Assembly: GCA_036346375.1 (NCBI GenBank)
Contig: CM070515.1
Location: 22,466,423-22,530,422 of the forward strand
DNA length: 64,000 bases
Reading direction: 5' to 3'
DNA from: Guadua angustifolia
Lineage: Eukaryota > Streptophyta > Magnoliopsida > Poales > Poaceae
A program made the position numbers and the translations under genes. The notes below the pieces were generated by a model. The model saw nothing but the letters and a program-made list of their open reading frames with translations. It did no database searches and had not been told where the DNA came from. Below, piece by piece: positions 34,513 through 46,830 of this stretch. Every line of letters begins with the position of its first letter. Positions within the stretch are counted from its first letter, which is position 1.

Positions 34513-34953
34513 TTGGTGTTAGGAGGGCCTCTGGTGATCAAGGTGGTGAAATTCCTCGTGATGGATAAAGAAAATTGGTTTGATCTCGCTGACTATGCCG
34601 ATCTTAGTGAAAACGATTATCCTATAGAAGAAGAATGTAAGTGTGATTTTTATTCCAAATATGTTTTCAAAGAAGAATGGAAAAGATTCATATTGAGGTT
34701 GAGGCAAAAGTATAATCATATGAGAAATCAAAAGATGAGTATGATACTCTTCTAGCCGTCAGTTGAAAGGCAGATGTCCGTGGAGCACATCCCTTGGAAG
34801 TTGATAATGAACATACTTCCAAGAATAATAATAACATTCTAGAAAGGTCAACCTCGGAAGATTGTCTTCGTGGTCTTGACTATACCCCATCTTCAAATGA
34901 AGACGGAGCATTGACACCCTCTGTCTGCTTTGGATTTTCTGCTTGTGCGATTA
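34513..34953 (+). pseudogene. unclassified charged-protein remnant, left half, split by the chromovirus
   Basis: Two overlapping frames (34513-34755 and 34794-34953 onward) encode KENWFDLADYADLSENDYP, then LEVDNEHTSKNNNN and LGLDYTPSSNEDGALTP-like acidic sequence. The codon texture looks real, but I recognise no family; it may be gag-like. It is cut at 34953 by the LTR element, whose target site GATTA belongs to this frame, and resumes at 46729. A one-base shift separates the two frames. Confidence 0.45.
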
Positions 34954-37900
34954 TGTCGGGACCCGAATTTGCAAATCCGGACCCTCTGTGTATTCAAGAC
35001 TAGTCCAGATCACGCTTAGTGCACACGCCTCAACATTGGTACATATCACGTTGATAACCAACGCAATAATAAGTACTTTAATTAAATACTAACTAGTTGG
35101 TCGACCTTATGGTCAAGTTACAAAGATAATATTGCAGGCTAAGACTTATTAAAATATTCAAATGCAATGAAATAAAATAAACTCGTGGCGCTAACCAATT
35201 TGCCACAGTAATCGACTGGGCTCGCTCCCTAGTTCGCTCGGCTCTCCCGATACTCCTCCTCCCGAAAGCGGGGTTGCTTCTTCTTCAACTCGAGTTGTGT
35301 TGTTGTGGGTGAGTACTTTGAGCACTCAAAGAAGTCATGCATGTAATGCAATTCTAATATTCTACATGCATGGCTTAGTACAAAGGATAGGCTATGGTTC
35401 ATGTGCAAGACAAAGATTTCAAATAAACAAGAATAGATTGCAAAGCAAGAAAACAAGAGTAGGAATAGTAGCTTTCACAAGCATTCCAATTGTAATTCAT
35501 TTTTCCATCCTAAGTCAAATTCATCATCACCAACCCAAGCATTTTCCATCAACAATTCATTTTATGAAAATCTAACCCTTGACCGTAATCACCGAAGCGA
35601 TGCTTAATACCGTGAGCACGGCTATTCAATAGATTGTACACTCGCAGAGGTTATACACTTTACCCACAAGATACACAAATACCACCAAGGCAAATAACCG
35701 TAACGGCTTTTCCAAAGTTCCATCTAAACCCAAGATCGCTTCGCTAAGGTTTCAACACCGGAGGGACTGTTACCACACCTGTGGCCCCTCTTGCGCCATG
35801 TGAGTTCTCATTCCGCTTCTCCGGCCTCACACCACCACGACAAGACCAAAGAATAGATTTCCTAGTTTACTCAGCTAAGTCCGTCCCCATTACGGAGCTT
35901 GTGGTCAGTATGAGAGACTCACCAAATGCTCGCAAGGTTAAGTCCTTAGTTGACCGAGGCAAGACTAATCAAGTGTGATCTCAATTATCCAAAACCAATA
36001 AAACCAAATACGACCGCCTAGCCCACTCTTGGCCCACTGAAACAATCTTGCCATTTGCCCCGCCTAAATCATTTTCCCACCCCAGCTTACCATTGCACCA
36101 CGTGCCATCATCAACTCAATAACACATGTCTCATTCACAAAGCATGTTCAATATCTCATTAAGTCAAGATTCACTTTGGTATTCCAAAATCATGAAACGT
36201 CCACGCAAGTGGCTAAGCATACTACTTGGTCTACTCAACCCATGTTGGCAAATTATAAAAGTCCAACTATTAATCCATATCCTAGGGTGACAAAAGATTC
36301 ATGTCCTACAATTATATATGACAAGGTGGCATACAAAGAACTTAGGCATTTAACTAATCCCAAAACTTATTCAAAATCATTTCTATCAAATTAGCATGCA
36401 ATAGTTTAAATCAAAATAATTTGCTCTAATAGGTCCAATATGATCAAACACAACTTGCCTTCAAAAGTGCTGGTTCGCTCTGAACTTGCTCTCGGTCGAA
36501 TTTCTCCTCGAAACCTTCGCACTTCAACGCTTCACGCCAGAACGCAAATAAATAGCAATAAATAAATAAAATAGAGAGCAACTCAAGCCTAAAATTCAAA
36601 TAAAATTCATAAACAGAAAGAGCCTGATTTTACAAATTTATAGAAATTGGAATCACTCAAATCGGAGTTAAAACGCAAAAAGTTATAAGCATTTGAAGTT
36701 TCAAAATACATTTAAAATCAATAAACCGAATTAAATAAACATTTTTCTTTTCGGGAAAATAATTATTACGTCATCTCGTGACACGGTCGATACCACGAGA
36801 ATGACGCGGCCTTGCCGACGCCATCGTGACGCCAAGACGACTCGCCTTCTCATCGACAAGTGGGTCCCACCGTGACGCCACGGTGACGCCACACGCACGG
36901 CGCGCGGCCGACGGGTGGGCCCGTCGGCCGTCACGACTCATGCGCGTAGTGCGGCTCGGCAGCCACGCGTCGCGCGTGATTGGCTGCGGTGCGGTGCGAC
37001 CGACGTGTGGGTCCGCTTTGTCGTCACATGCATGAACGGCGACGTGGCACGGCGGTGGCGTCTTTGATTTGCATCTAACGGCGGAGGTTAGAAGATGGGG
37101 TTCATCGTTCCTAAGGCGACGTGGGCTCACCTCGGTGGTCGGATGATGATCGTCCGGTGGGCGGTTCGCGAACTTCGGCGACGCTATGCGCGGGCGTAGC
37201 CGACCGGAGACGAAGACGACGACGTCGGCAAGGCGTTTCCCGAGCTCCTCCGAAGAAGTAACGCCCTCGCGCGCGACGAGGTGAGTTCGAGGTGGCACGG
37301 CGACGGCGAGAGTGACCGCGGCGTTGAAACGGCTCAAGAAGTGCGGCGGATGGCTAGAAGACTTCTGCGAAGCTCGGCGGCGAGGCGGCGGCGTTTCGGC
37401 GATGGAAGTGTACGGCAGTCTGGCGCAAACCGAGGAGCACAGGAGGGCGGCGCAGATTAAATAGGGGCCCTTAGGCGTCGTGTTGCTTGCGAGAAACACG
37501 GAGGAGTCCGTGGCGGCGGCGAGTCCGACGGTGTCTCGGATTGGTGACGTGGCTTGCTCCCAACCGCTGAATCAAAAACTGAGGTCACAGATCTAGGTTA
37601 GGGTTTGGCTCAAGCACCGGAGCTAGCGCGGCTGCGGCTCGGACGGGCGGGCTGGCGTGTTAATAGTGCTGGGCCTCGCCCAAGATCGTAGCTTTATTTT
37701 CCACTAATTTCCTAATTAAAATAAATAATTAAAATAAAACTAATTATTTGGGGTAGTAAAATATCGTAAAAATTCGAAAAATTCTCAAAAATATTTTAGG
37801 ACATTTGTGACTCAAATAAAATATTTTTAGCAAAACTTTATTTTAACTTTTCCATTATTTAATTAATTGATAAATGGTTTAATTCAAAATAAATCCAAAT

Positions 37901-37988
37901 AATTCCAAGTAAATCCAAATAAATTCCGAAATTCCCAAAAATTCAAAATACCATTTAAATGCAAGAAAAGCAAAATTGGGGTGTTACA
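34954..37988 (-). repeat. 3' LTR of the chromovirus (3035 bp)
   Basis: Next to the polypurine tract, so it is the 3' copy for a minus-strand element. It differs from the other LTR mainly by one-base gaps and CTG/CAG changes rather than plain substitutions. The open frames at 36731-37499 (minus) lie in its GC-rich part and show no domain. Confidence 0.93.
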
Positions 37989-38001
37989 AACCTCCCCCTT
38001 A
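37989..38001 (-). promoter_or_regulatory. polypurine tract of the chromovirus
   Basis: The minus strand reads AAGGGGGAGGTT directly before the LTR start TGTAACACC. It primes second-strand DNA synthesis and sets the orientation. Confidence 0.85.
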
Positions 38002-38114
38002 ACGGAATCTCGACCCAGAGATTCGTAATGACTAAGGAATAGGTTAGGAATTCCTTCTTCAGTCCTCTTCAGCGCTCCTGTGGCTTCACTCTCGGAATGG
38101 TTACTCCAATCGAA

Positions 38115-38336
38115 CTATGCAAAAACGGGTCGATTTGTTTCTCGCTTTCGATCCATCGTGTCCAAGATCTTCACCGCACTTTTTATAAGTGAAATCCTCC
38201 GCAACTCGACCGACTCTAATCTGGCTCTGCTTCTTCGCACTCGGAGATATTTCTTTAATTGTGACACATGGAACACATCATGCACACTGCTAGAGATCAT
38301 GCAGTAACTCCAAATTGACACGCTACTTCGCCTCAC
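38115..38336 (-). pseudogene. integrase C-terminus with chromodomain, chromovirus
   Basis: VHDVFHVSQLKKYLR is the conserved end of Gypsy integrase. It is followed after about 30 residues by SAVKILDTMDRKRETN, matching the start of a plant chromovirus chromodomain (PVKILD...). In related elements this domain steers integration to heterochromatin. The aromatic-cage residues beyond this point could not be followed because the frame shifts near 38115. Confidence 0.82.
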
Positions 38337-38691
38337 GACTTAGGATCTTGAACGACCAACATATCTTGGTGCTAACTTCCTTTAGTGTGAAACCTCTAAC
38401 TCCTTTGAGCGGGTAACTCGAGATACACAAAATCTTCAGCTCAAAGCTCAAATCCTGCGGCGATTATCGGATAACTCTTCCGGCTTTGATTGCGCAATTT
38501 TCAATCGTTTCTCGATCATGGCTACCTACTCTTCATCTTCTCAAGAATGTCCGCCCAAACATATGACGCTCTCCGCCTCATTCCAGCTCAACGGCTCGAC
38601 TGTGGTCTTCCATATAGCGCTCAAATGGCGACATCCGCAAACTTGCTCGGTAGTCAAGTTGTTATAGCTAAACTCGGCATATGGCAAACAC

Positions 38692-39260
38692 TTATCCCAC
38701 GGTTGTATAAGCCAATGCACATGCCCTCAACATGTCCTCCAAGATTCGATTAACTCTTTCCGCTTGCCCATCTGTCTGTGGGTGATATGCAAGATCAAGT
38801 TCAGCGGTTCCTAGGGCCTCATGCAACTTATCCCAAAATCTTGAGGTAAACGGGTACCTTATCCGATACAATTTTCTTCTAACTCCATGCAGATACACAA
38901 TTCTTGACATATACAACTGCTAAGCGGTCCCCGAGTAGGTAGTTTTCACCGGTATGAAGTGGGCGACCTTGGTCAACCGTCCACTATAACCCATATGGAG
39001 TCATATCCTCGTCGGGTCCTCGGTGAGACCAAGAATAAAGTCCATTCCGATTTCCTCCCATTTCCACTCTGGTATCTTGGATGCATTGCTTTGACTCTTT
39101 GGCATATGTCGCACAACGCAACATGCTCGCAACTTCACGCTTCATGCTTGGCCACCAAAATCTTTCCTTCAGTCTTGGTACATCTTAGCGCTTCCTTGAT
39201 GAATCGAGTACTTGAGTCATGAGCTTCCTCCGAATCACCGTTTAGCCCTTCTTAGCGAGA
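38692..39260 (-). pseudogene. integrase core fragment, chromovirus
   Basis: The minus strand encodes YPFTSRFWDKLHEALGTAE and YHPQTDGQAERVNRILEDM, the third acidic-residue region of the DDE integrase (E in QAERVN). The upstream part, including SIWVIVDRLTKVAHFIP-like antisense at about 38940-38995, is in another frame. It inserts the cDNA in the nucleus when intact. Confidence 0.85.
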
Positions 39261-39499
39261 CGCAAATGCGCTTCTTGATCCATAATGTACCTTGCTCATC
39301 CAAATTTTGAAATCCTTTGCCTTGCCTTCCTCCATTTTCAACTTAATCCTCCAACCTTGACATCGCCCTTCCGTCTTTCCCGGATCTGATCTTCCGTAGT
39401 AGGCTTCACTTCTAAAGCGGCTATAAATCCTTTAGGCACAACTTCCACCTTCAACTTCAAATTCCTTGCATAACTCAACTCGACTTGCTTCCACCAACA

Positions 39500-40900
39500 T
39501 GTTCACCGAATGGCTTTTTCACTTTAAAACATCGGCCACCACGCTGGCTTTCCCTGTGGTGATAATGAATCCTCAGATTGTAATCCTTAATTAGTTCCAA
39601 CCATCTTCTCGCCTCATGTTCAGTCCGATTGTGTAAATATATATTTAAGACTCTTATGGTCAGTACACCTCACATCTGCTTCCAATCGATAGTGCCTCCA
39701 TAACTTCAAAGCATGCACTACTACCGCTAACTCCAAGTCATGTGTGGGTAGTTCTCCTCATGCGGCCTCAATCGCCTTGACGATACGCAACGACCTTTCG
39801 TTTCGCATTAACACGCATCCTAGTCCTTGGCACGATGCATCACAAAGATATATCAAAACTCGCTTAAATCCGTAGTACTAACACCGCGCCGTTGTCAAAC
39901 GCTTTTTCAACTCCGGAAACTCCGCCACATTCCGCGCCCATGCGAACTTCTTTTCCTTTTTCAACAATTGCGTAAGAGGTCTCACAATCGCTGAAAATCC
40001 TTCAATAAATTGGCGGTAATAACCGCCATTCCAAGGAAACTACGGATTTGGGTCACCGCTTTGGGTGGCTCCCAATGCAACATCGCTTCCACCTTACTTG
40101 GGTCAATCATGACTCTTCTTGCGGTCACCACATGTCCAAGAAATTCCACCTTGTTCTTCCGTGGTCACACTTGCTAAACTTAGCTAAAAGTTGTCGCTCT
40201 TCTTAACCTCTCCGTAACTAGCTTCGGATGCTCGCATGCTCTTCCCCGGTCTTGGAGTAAACTAGAATGTCATCTATGAACACAACAACGAACTTATCCA
40301 GTATTCCATGAAAACCTTGTTCATCATGTTCATGAAATATGCAGTGCATTTGTCAAACCGAAGACATAATCGTGAACTCGTAATGTCCATATCTTGACGA
40401 AAATGTCGTTTTCGACACATCCTCCGATCGAATCTTCACCGGTGATAACCCGATCGAGGTCAATCTTGGAGAAAACTCCGCTCCTCTCAATCGGTCAAAC
40501 AGATCATCGATCCCGGTAGCGGATACTTATTCTTTATAGTGACTTCATTCAAGGTTTCAGAATCCACACACATCCCAGAACTCCGCCCTTCTTCTTGACA
40601 AATAGAACCGGTGCTCCTATGGCGACAAACTTGGTCTAATAAATCCCTTATCCATTAACTCCTCTATCCGCTTCTTCATTTCCACTAGCTCATCTGCTGA
40701 CATCCGATAAGGTCTCTTAGCTATCGGGCCGTTCCCTGACTAACTCAATTACAAACTCTATGTCCCTCGCTCGTGGCATCCTGTAAATCCTCCGAAACAC
40801 ATCCGGTATTCTCGACAACCGGTACGCCTTCTATGCCGACGGCCTTCACACTATTGACCATCAACTCGTCCATCCCGAACGCAGCGGGCTTGAAACTCTA
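39500..40900 (-). pseudogene. reverse transcriptase and RNase H region, chromovirus
   Basis: At about 40250-40300 the minus strand encodes DKFVVVFIDDILVYSK, the catalytic F/Y-x-DD box of Gypsy reverse transcriptase. The RNase H part follows at about 39560-39800 (antisense of YRLEADVRCTDHKSL-like and DYDLRIHYH-like words). Many one-base gaps break the frame, so few long open frames survive. Confidence 0.8.
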
Positions 40901-41017
40901 CTTTTCTCCTATAAGGACTCTCGATCGATATGACTCTTCGTCCACGCCTAACACAACCTTGTGTTTAGACAACCATCCATTCCTAAAATAACATCTAGGG
41001 TCCGGTATCTAACACCA

Positions 41018-41392
41018 CTAAGTTTGCTCGAACTCCATTCCATCTATAAGCAACTTTACCCCTGAACATCCTACATCGATCGGAGTTCGATCCCGGGATT
41101 GTACTAGCAATACATGCCTAAGGTTCACCATTTTCAACCCATTATTCACAGAAAAATCCGAGATATAAACGAATGCGGCTCCAAAATCAAATAAAATCTG
41201 CAGGTGTATCGAGTTGACAAGTAACTTACCCAAGACGACGTCCGATGTATTCTCGTGACCGATCGGCGGTGACATGATTAACTCGCCTCTTACCACACTG
41301 TGGTGGCAGCTCAGATTGTGTAACTCCACGACTTGCTCTCGGCGCAGTGTCTTCGTTGGAGTAGTCCCAAGGTTGAAGCGAACCGGTGTCAC
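41018..41392 (-). pseudogene. retropepsin-like protease, chromovirus
   Basis: The frame contains LLVNSIHLQILFDFGAAF, aligned with the L-F/V-D-S-G-A active site. The Ser after the catalytic Asp is Phe here (one base change), which would impair catalysis. Downstream text (VLLVQSRDRTPIDVGCSGV) matches the flap and strand region of plant chromovirus proteases. Confidence 0.8.
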
Positions 41393-41637
41393 TCCTCCTC
41401 CTTCTTAGGACAATAATTTGCAAAATGCCCCTGCTCGTGATAGATAAAACAACGCTTAACTGCCGATCGTTGGCTCGCAGCCTGCATTCCCAACCGGTGT
41501 TGGTGTCTCGAAATTTTGTCCGGCAGTCTTGGTATCAAGGTGGCGCTGCTATCACATTCCTTGGCTGAAATCAAGAACTGGTTTGGTGCAACCTCAACCG
41601 CTATGCCTCGGCGTGTTCCCCACTGTGCCATCCTCAA
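41389..41637 (-). pseudogene. gag C-terminus with damaged zinc knuckle, chromovirus
   Basis: RCFIYHEQGHFANYCPKK is a CCHC knuckle (C-x2-C-x4-H-x4-C) in which the second Cys position reads Tyr. It overlaps the start of the protease frame. The remaining gag should lie at about 41640-43600 but is too fragmented to outline. Confidence 0.8.
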
Positions 41638-43640
41638 GGCTCGGTTGTCCTCCAGCCTCCTTGCGCTTGTCCTCCAATATCGCGCTTTGTTCGCTAGCTC
41701 TCAAAATCAGAAAAGTGTGGGTTATGAGTCCCACCGCAGCCCTAAATTCAGTCCTTTCATGAATCGAGACCGCCTGGCCTTATCCATTGCTACATCCTCA
41801 AAAGCGAAGCGTGCCACCGTGTGAACTTATTCAGATACTTTGACATCGATTGATTGCCCCGCTCCGGCCCTAAACTCCTCCTTTTTCAGCTCCATTATGC
41901 CTTCGCACATGGTATCGCCGAAAGCGATCGTGAACTCCTCCCACCGATGTCTGCGGGTGCTCATGAGCAACAAGAAGAGTTTTCCCACCATTCACCGCGG
42001 TTCCTTCAAGTCGATGAGAGGCATAGAGTACCTCTCATTTTCTTCACACCGGTAATGTGCAACTTTCTCTATCGCCCTCACCAATCATCTCGCTTCCAAT
42101 GGATTGGCATTTTAAAATGTAGGCGGTCGTGTCCTCATGAATTTCGACAACCTCGAGTGTGGCCTCTCAGACCGGGTTGACTCGTTAACTTGGGCGGCGG
42201 CGCTTGGGCAAGGACTGTCAGATCTCGCTGATCATGGCATGCATTAACTGGTCTGCAGGCAGCAATAAAGGCTCCAAAGTTCTCGATATTAACCGGAGGT
42301 ACCCGTTGAGGTCCTAGTCCTTCCCCATCGACAGTTTCAAATGAGCGAGAATCGCCCCATTTCCTCCTTGGTTTCTCGAGTGTTCACCATCTCGCCGATT
42401 GCTCCATGGTTTAGAGACGAGAGGAAATAAGAATAGACGAGTAATAGAGTACTTATGCAGGTCAAAGGTGTAACACAAAATCCAACTTTATTACTTTATT
42501 AATATTTGGGTATGGTTGCTCACAATGCCTAAGGGCCTTGCAACACATACCAATCACTCACAAGCATGAAAGAAGCAAATCGAACTAACATTCCGAGTCA
42601 AACGCTCTAAGGGTGACTCTTATTCCAGACGCGACTCGACGCAGAGTCTCAACCACTAATCCTAACGCCACCTTCTAGCCATCCCCACCGGAACTTCTGG
42701 TGGATACACCGCGGGTGTGCTCAAAAGTGTACAAACCTATCCCAACGATCCTCCGCTGGATGCGCCCCTACACAGTGCTCAACCTCCACTGCTCTCGCTG
42801 ACCTCCACAGTTCGGGCTTCACTTCCACTTGCTCCGACTTCACTTCCACCGCTCGCTCGCTCGCCGCGCTCTCGCCAGGGCTCCTCGGTTCTGGTCGTAG
42901 CTCCAAAGATCGCTTCGCTCGTCCGCAAATATTGCCTCAAGTTCCCAATCCTCTCGATAGAGGGGCCAAGTACTCACAAGTCCGCAATGATGAGCCCTAA
43001 GTCGTGAACTCGCCACGAGACCTCTGCAGCCCTGAACCGCCTCGCCGATAGCATCCTCTTGAGCGATAACATATCCGCCGTGGGTGATCGTGGCATCCTC
43101 CTCCTCGATGGGCTCTTGCCAGAAGCGAGTGTCTCTACGGGGTGGTGACGAAACACCGTACATCCAACTCTTTGGGGTAGGTACGAGCACCGCTTCATCG
43201 CCAGACGCGATGTCTCCGAATCCCAGCACAAATGACAACCTCTCGGTCAGGATACGGATACGACGGCTCGCCTTGCCCTATCCCGAGCGTGAAACCGTGA
43301 TAGTGACATCCTGTGCAATATCCAGCCCCGCCCGATCCACAAGAGTCCCTCAGAGATCGGCTCATTATATCCTCCAAGCAACAGATCATACGCCAAAGCT
43401 CCGCGCGCATTCTCCAAAGGCGCCACCAAAAGAGTGGATCATCCTCATCCGCCAAAGGACACTCACGTGAAACTCAGATATTTTAATCAAAGCTTAATAT
43501 GTGTTGAATTCAGCAAGGGGTATGAAAGAAGAGAAGGGTAAGTCGAGATTGCATTATCATCTTGGCACATTTTAGCTTTTAGAAAATAGTTTTATCCTCA
43601 CTACGACCAATCTAACTAAGGGCCACCCTACACTAATATG

Positions 43641-43651
43641 GCTCGATACCA
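43641..43651 (-). promoter_or_regulatory. primer-binding site of the chromovirus (initiator tRNA-Met type)
   Basis: GCTCGATACCA on the plus strand is TGGTATCGAGC on the minus strand, four bases from the 5' LTR end. Compared with TGGTATCAGAGC one base is missing, the same gap as at 29633-29643. Confidence 0.85.
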
Positions 43652-43655
43652 CCTC

Positions 43656-46600
43656 TGTCGGGACCCGAATTTGCAATCCGACCTCTCGGTATTCAGCACT
43701 AGTCCAGATCACGCTTAGTGCACATAGCCTCAACATTGGTACATATCACGTTGATAACCAACGCAATAATAAGTACTTTAATTAAATACTCAACTAGTTG
43801 ATCGACCTTATGGTCAAGTTACAAGATATTACTTTGCAGGCTAAGACTTATTAAAATATTCAAATGCAAATGAAATAAAATAAACTCGTGGCGCCAACCA
43901 ATTTGCCACAGTAATCGATCGGGCTCGCTCCTAGTTCGCTTGGCCTCCTCGATACTCCTCCTCCCGAGCAGGGTTGCTTCTTCTTCAACCGAGTTGTGTT
44001 GTTGTGGGTGAGTACTTTGAGCACTCAAAGAAGTCATGCATGTAATGCAATTCTAATATTCTACATGCATGGCTTAGTACAAAGGATAGGCTATGGTTCA
44101 TGTGCAAGACAAAGATTTCAAATAAACAAGAATAGATTGCAAAGCAAAGAAACAAGAGTAGGAATAGTAGCTTTCACAAGCATTCCAATTGTAATTCATT
44201 TTTCCATCCTAAGTCAAATTCATCATCACCAACCCAAGCATTTTCCATCAACAATTCATTTTTATGAAAATCTAACCCTTGATCAGAATCACTGAGCGAT
44301 GCTCAATACCGTGAGCACGGCTATTCAATAGATTGTACACTCGCAGAGGTTATACACTTTACCCACAAGATACAACAAATACCACCAAGGCAAATAACCG
44401 TAACGGCTTTTCCAAAGTTCCATCTAAACCCAAGATCGCCGCCTAAGGTTTCAACACCGGAGGGACTGGTTACCACACCTGTGGCCCCTCTTGCGCCATG
44501 TGAGTTCTCATTCTCGCTTCCCGGCCTCACACCACCACGACAAGACTCAAAGAATAGATTTCTAGTTTACTCACTAAGTCCGCCCCATTACGGAGCTTGT
44601 GGTCAGATGAGAGACTCGCCAAATGCTCGCAAGGTTAAGTCCTTAGTTGACCGAGGCAAGACTAATCAAGTGTGATCTCAATTATCCAAAACCAATAAAA
44701 CCAAATACGACCGCCTAGCTTGCCACTCTTGGCCCACCGTAAACAATCTTGCCATTTGCCCCAGCCTAAATCATTTTCCCACCCCAGCTTCTTTACCATT
44801 GCACCACGTGCCATCATCAACTCAATAACACATGTCTCATTCACAAAGCATGTTCAATATCTCATTAAGTCAAGATTCACTTTGGTATTCCAAAATCATG
44901 AACGTCCACGTAAGGGGGCTAAGCATACTACTTGGTCTACTCAACCCATGTTGGCAAATTATAAAAGTCCAACTATTAATCCATATCCTAGGGTGACAAA
45001 AGATTCATGGCCTACAATTATATATGACAAGGTGGCATACAGCAACTTAGGCATTTAACTAATCCCAAAACTTATTCAAAATCATTTCTATCAAATTAGC
45101 ATGCAATAGTTTAAATCAAAATAATTTGCTCTAATAGGTCCAACATGATCAAACACAACTTGCCTTCAAAAAGTGCTGGTTCTGGCTCTTGAACTTGCTC
45201 CTGGGTCAGAATTTCTCCCTCGAAACCTTCGGGCACTTCAAAACGCAAATAAATAGCAATAAATAAATAAAATAGAGAGTAACTCAAGCCTAAAATTCAA
45301 ATAAAATTCATAAACAGAAAGAGCTTGATTTTACAAATTTATAGAAATTGGAATCACTCAAATCGGAGTTAAAACGCAAAAGTTATAAGCATTTGAAGTT
45401 TCAAAATACATTTAAAATCAATAAACCGAATTAAATAAACATTTTTCTTTTCGGAAAATAATTATTATGTCATCTGTGACACGGTCGATACCACGTAATC
45501 CACACGCGGCCTTGCCGACGCTATCGTGGACGCCAAGACGACTCGCGCTCTCTCATCGACAAGTGGGTCCCACCGTGGACGCCGGCATGACGCCGCGGTG
45601 ACGCCACACGACGGTGCGTCGCGGCCGACGGGTGGGCCCGTGTTGTCGGCGACTCATGCGCCGTAGTGCGGCTCGATGTGCCACGCGTCACGCGTGATTG
45701 GTCATGCGCGCGGCGATCGACGTGGGTCCGCTTTGTCGGCCACATGCACAATGAACGGCGACGCGGCACGCATTTGCGGTGGCCCTCGGATTTGCATCTA
45801 ACGGCGGAGGTTAGAAGATGGGGTTCATCGTTCCTAAGGCGACGTGGCTCACCTCGGCCGTCGGATGATGATCGTCCCACGGGCGGTCATGAACTTCGGC
45901 GACGCTATGGCGGCGCGAGCCGACCGAGACGAAGATAACGACGCGGCAGCGGCGTTCGAGCTCCTCCGGCGAAGAAGTACGCCTGACGCGGCGCGACGAG
46001 GTGAGTTCGAGGGTGGTATGGGCGACGGCGAGAGTGACCGCGGCGTTGAAACGGCTCAAGAAGTGCGGCGGATGGCTGAAGACTTCGGCGAGCTCGTGGC
46101 GCGAGGCGTCTCGGCGATGGCGATGGAAGTGTACTGGCGGTCGGCGCAAACCGAGGAGCACAGGAGGGGCGGCGGCGCATTAAATAGGGGCCCTAGGCGT
46201 CCGTGCCGTTGCGAGAAACGCGGAGGAGTCCGTGGCGGCGGCGGAGTCCGGCGGTGTCTCGGGATTGGTGACGTGGCTTGCTCCCGACCGTTGGATCAAA
46301 AACGGAGGGTCACAGATCTAGGGTTAGGGTTTGGCCTGGCGGCTGGGCTAGCGCGGGCTGCGGCTCGGTACGGGCCGGGCTGGCGTGCCAATAGTGCTGG
46401 GCCCTGGCCCAGTACTGTAGCTTTATTTTCCGCCGAATTTCCTAATTAAAATAAATACCGAAAATAAAACTAATTATTTGGGGTAGTAAAAATATCAGAA
46501 AAATTCTGGAAAAATTCTCAAAAATATTTTAGGACATTTGTGACTCAAATAAAATATTTTCAGCAAAACTTTATTTTAACTTTTCCATTATTTAATTAAT

Positions 46601-46723
46601 TGATAAATGGTTTAATTCAAAATAAATCCAAATAATTCCAAGTAAATCCAAATAAATTCCAGAAATTCCCAAAAATTCAAAATACCATTTAAATTCAAGA
46701 AAAGCAAAAATTGGGGTGTTACA
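43656..46723 (-). repeat. 5' LTR of the chromovirus (3068 bp)
   Basis: It lies next to the primer site. On the minus strand it begins TGTAACACCCC at 46723. GGGCCCCTATTTAATG at about 46176-46191 provides the TATA box, followed by a GC-rich leader region. The open frames at 45521-46449 on both strands are composition artefacts. Confidence 0.93.
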
Positions 46724-46728
46724 GATTA

Positions 46729-46830
46729 CCAACGAGACGATGGACAACGGGCAGAATGTGAAGAACATGAAGCCTGTGAACTAGCAAAAAAAGCTGCTCA
46801 AGAGCACCTTGAGCATCTTATGGCAGCAAA
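46729..46830 (+). pseudogene. unclassified charged-protein remnant, right half
   Basis: Directly after the GATTA duplication a frame reads DYQRDDGQRAECEEHEACE, continues with a Lys/Ala/Glu helix-like stretch and stops at TAG after HLMAAK. It continues the interrupted frame of 34513-34953 in amino-acid texture, though a frame change lies near the junction. Family unknown. Confidence 0.4.

Larger units (their letters stand above)
34954..46723 (-). mobile_element. full-length Ty3/Gypsy chromovirus (Tekay/Del-like), 11.8 kb, TSD GATTA
   Basis: Two long repeats (34954-37988 and 43656-46723) both start TGTCGGGACCCGAATTTGC and end GGGGTGTTACA on the plus strand. GATTA stands on each side (34949-34953 and 46724-46728), a perfect 5-bp target duplication. 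The inside reads on the minus strand: primer site, gag with zinc knuckle, protease, reverse transcriptase, RNase H, integrase, chromodomain, polypurine tract. Very long LTRs plus a C-terminal chromodomain point to the Tekay/Del lineage. All frames are fragmented by one-base gaps. Confidence 0.95.

Noticed and set aside
36731..37499. 242-codon minus-strand frame, with a related frame at 45521-46161
   Set aside because: It lies in the GC-rich part of both chromovirus LTRs, and the frame is not kept between the two copies, as expected for non-coding LTR DNA.
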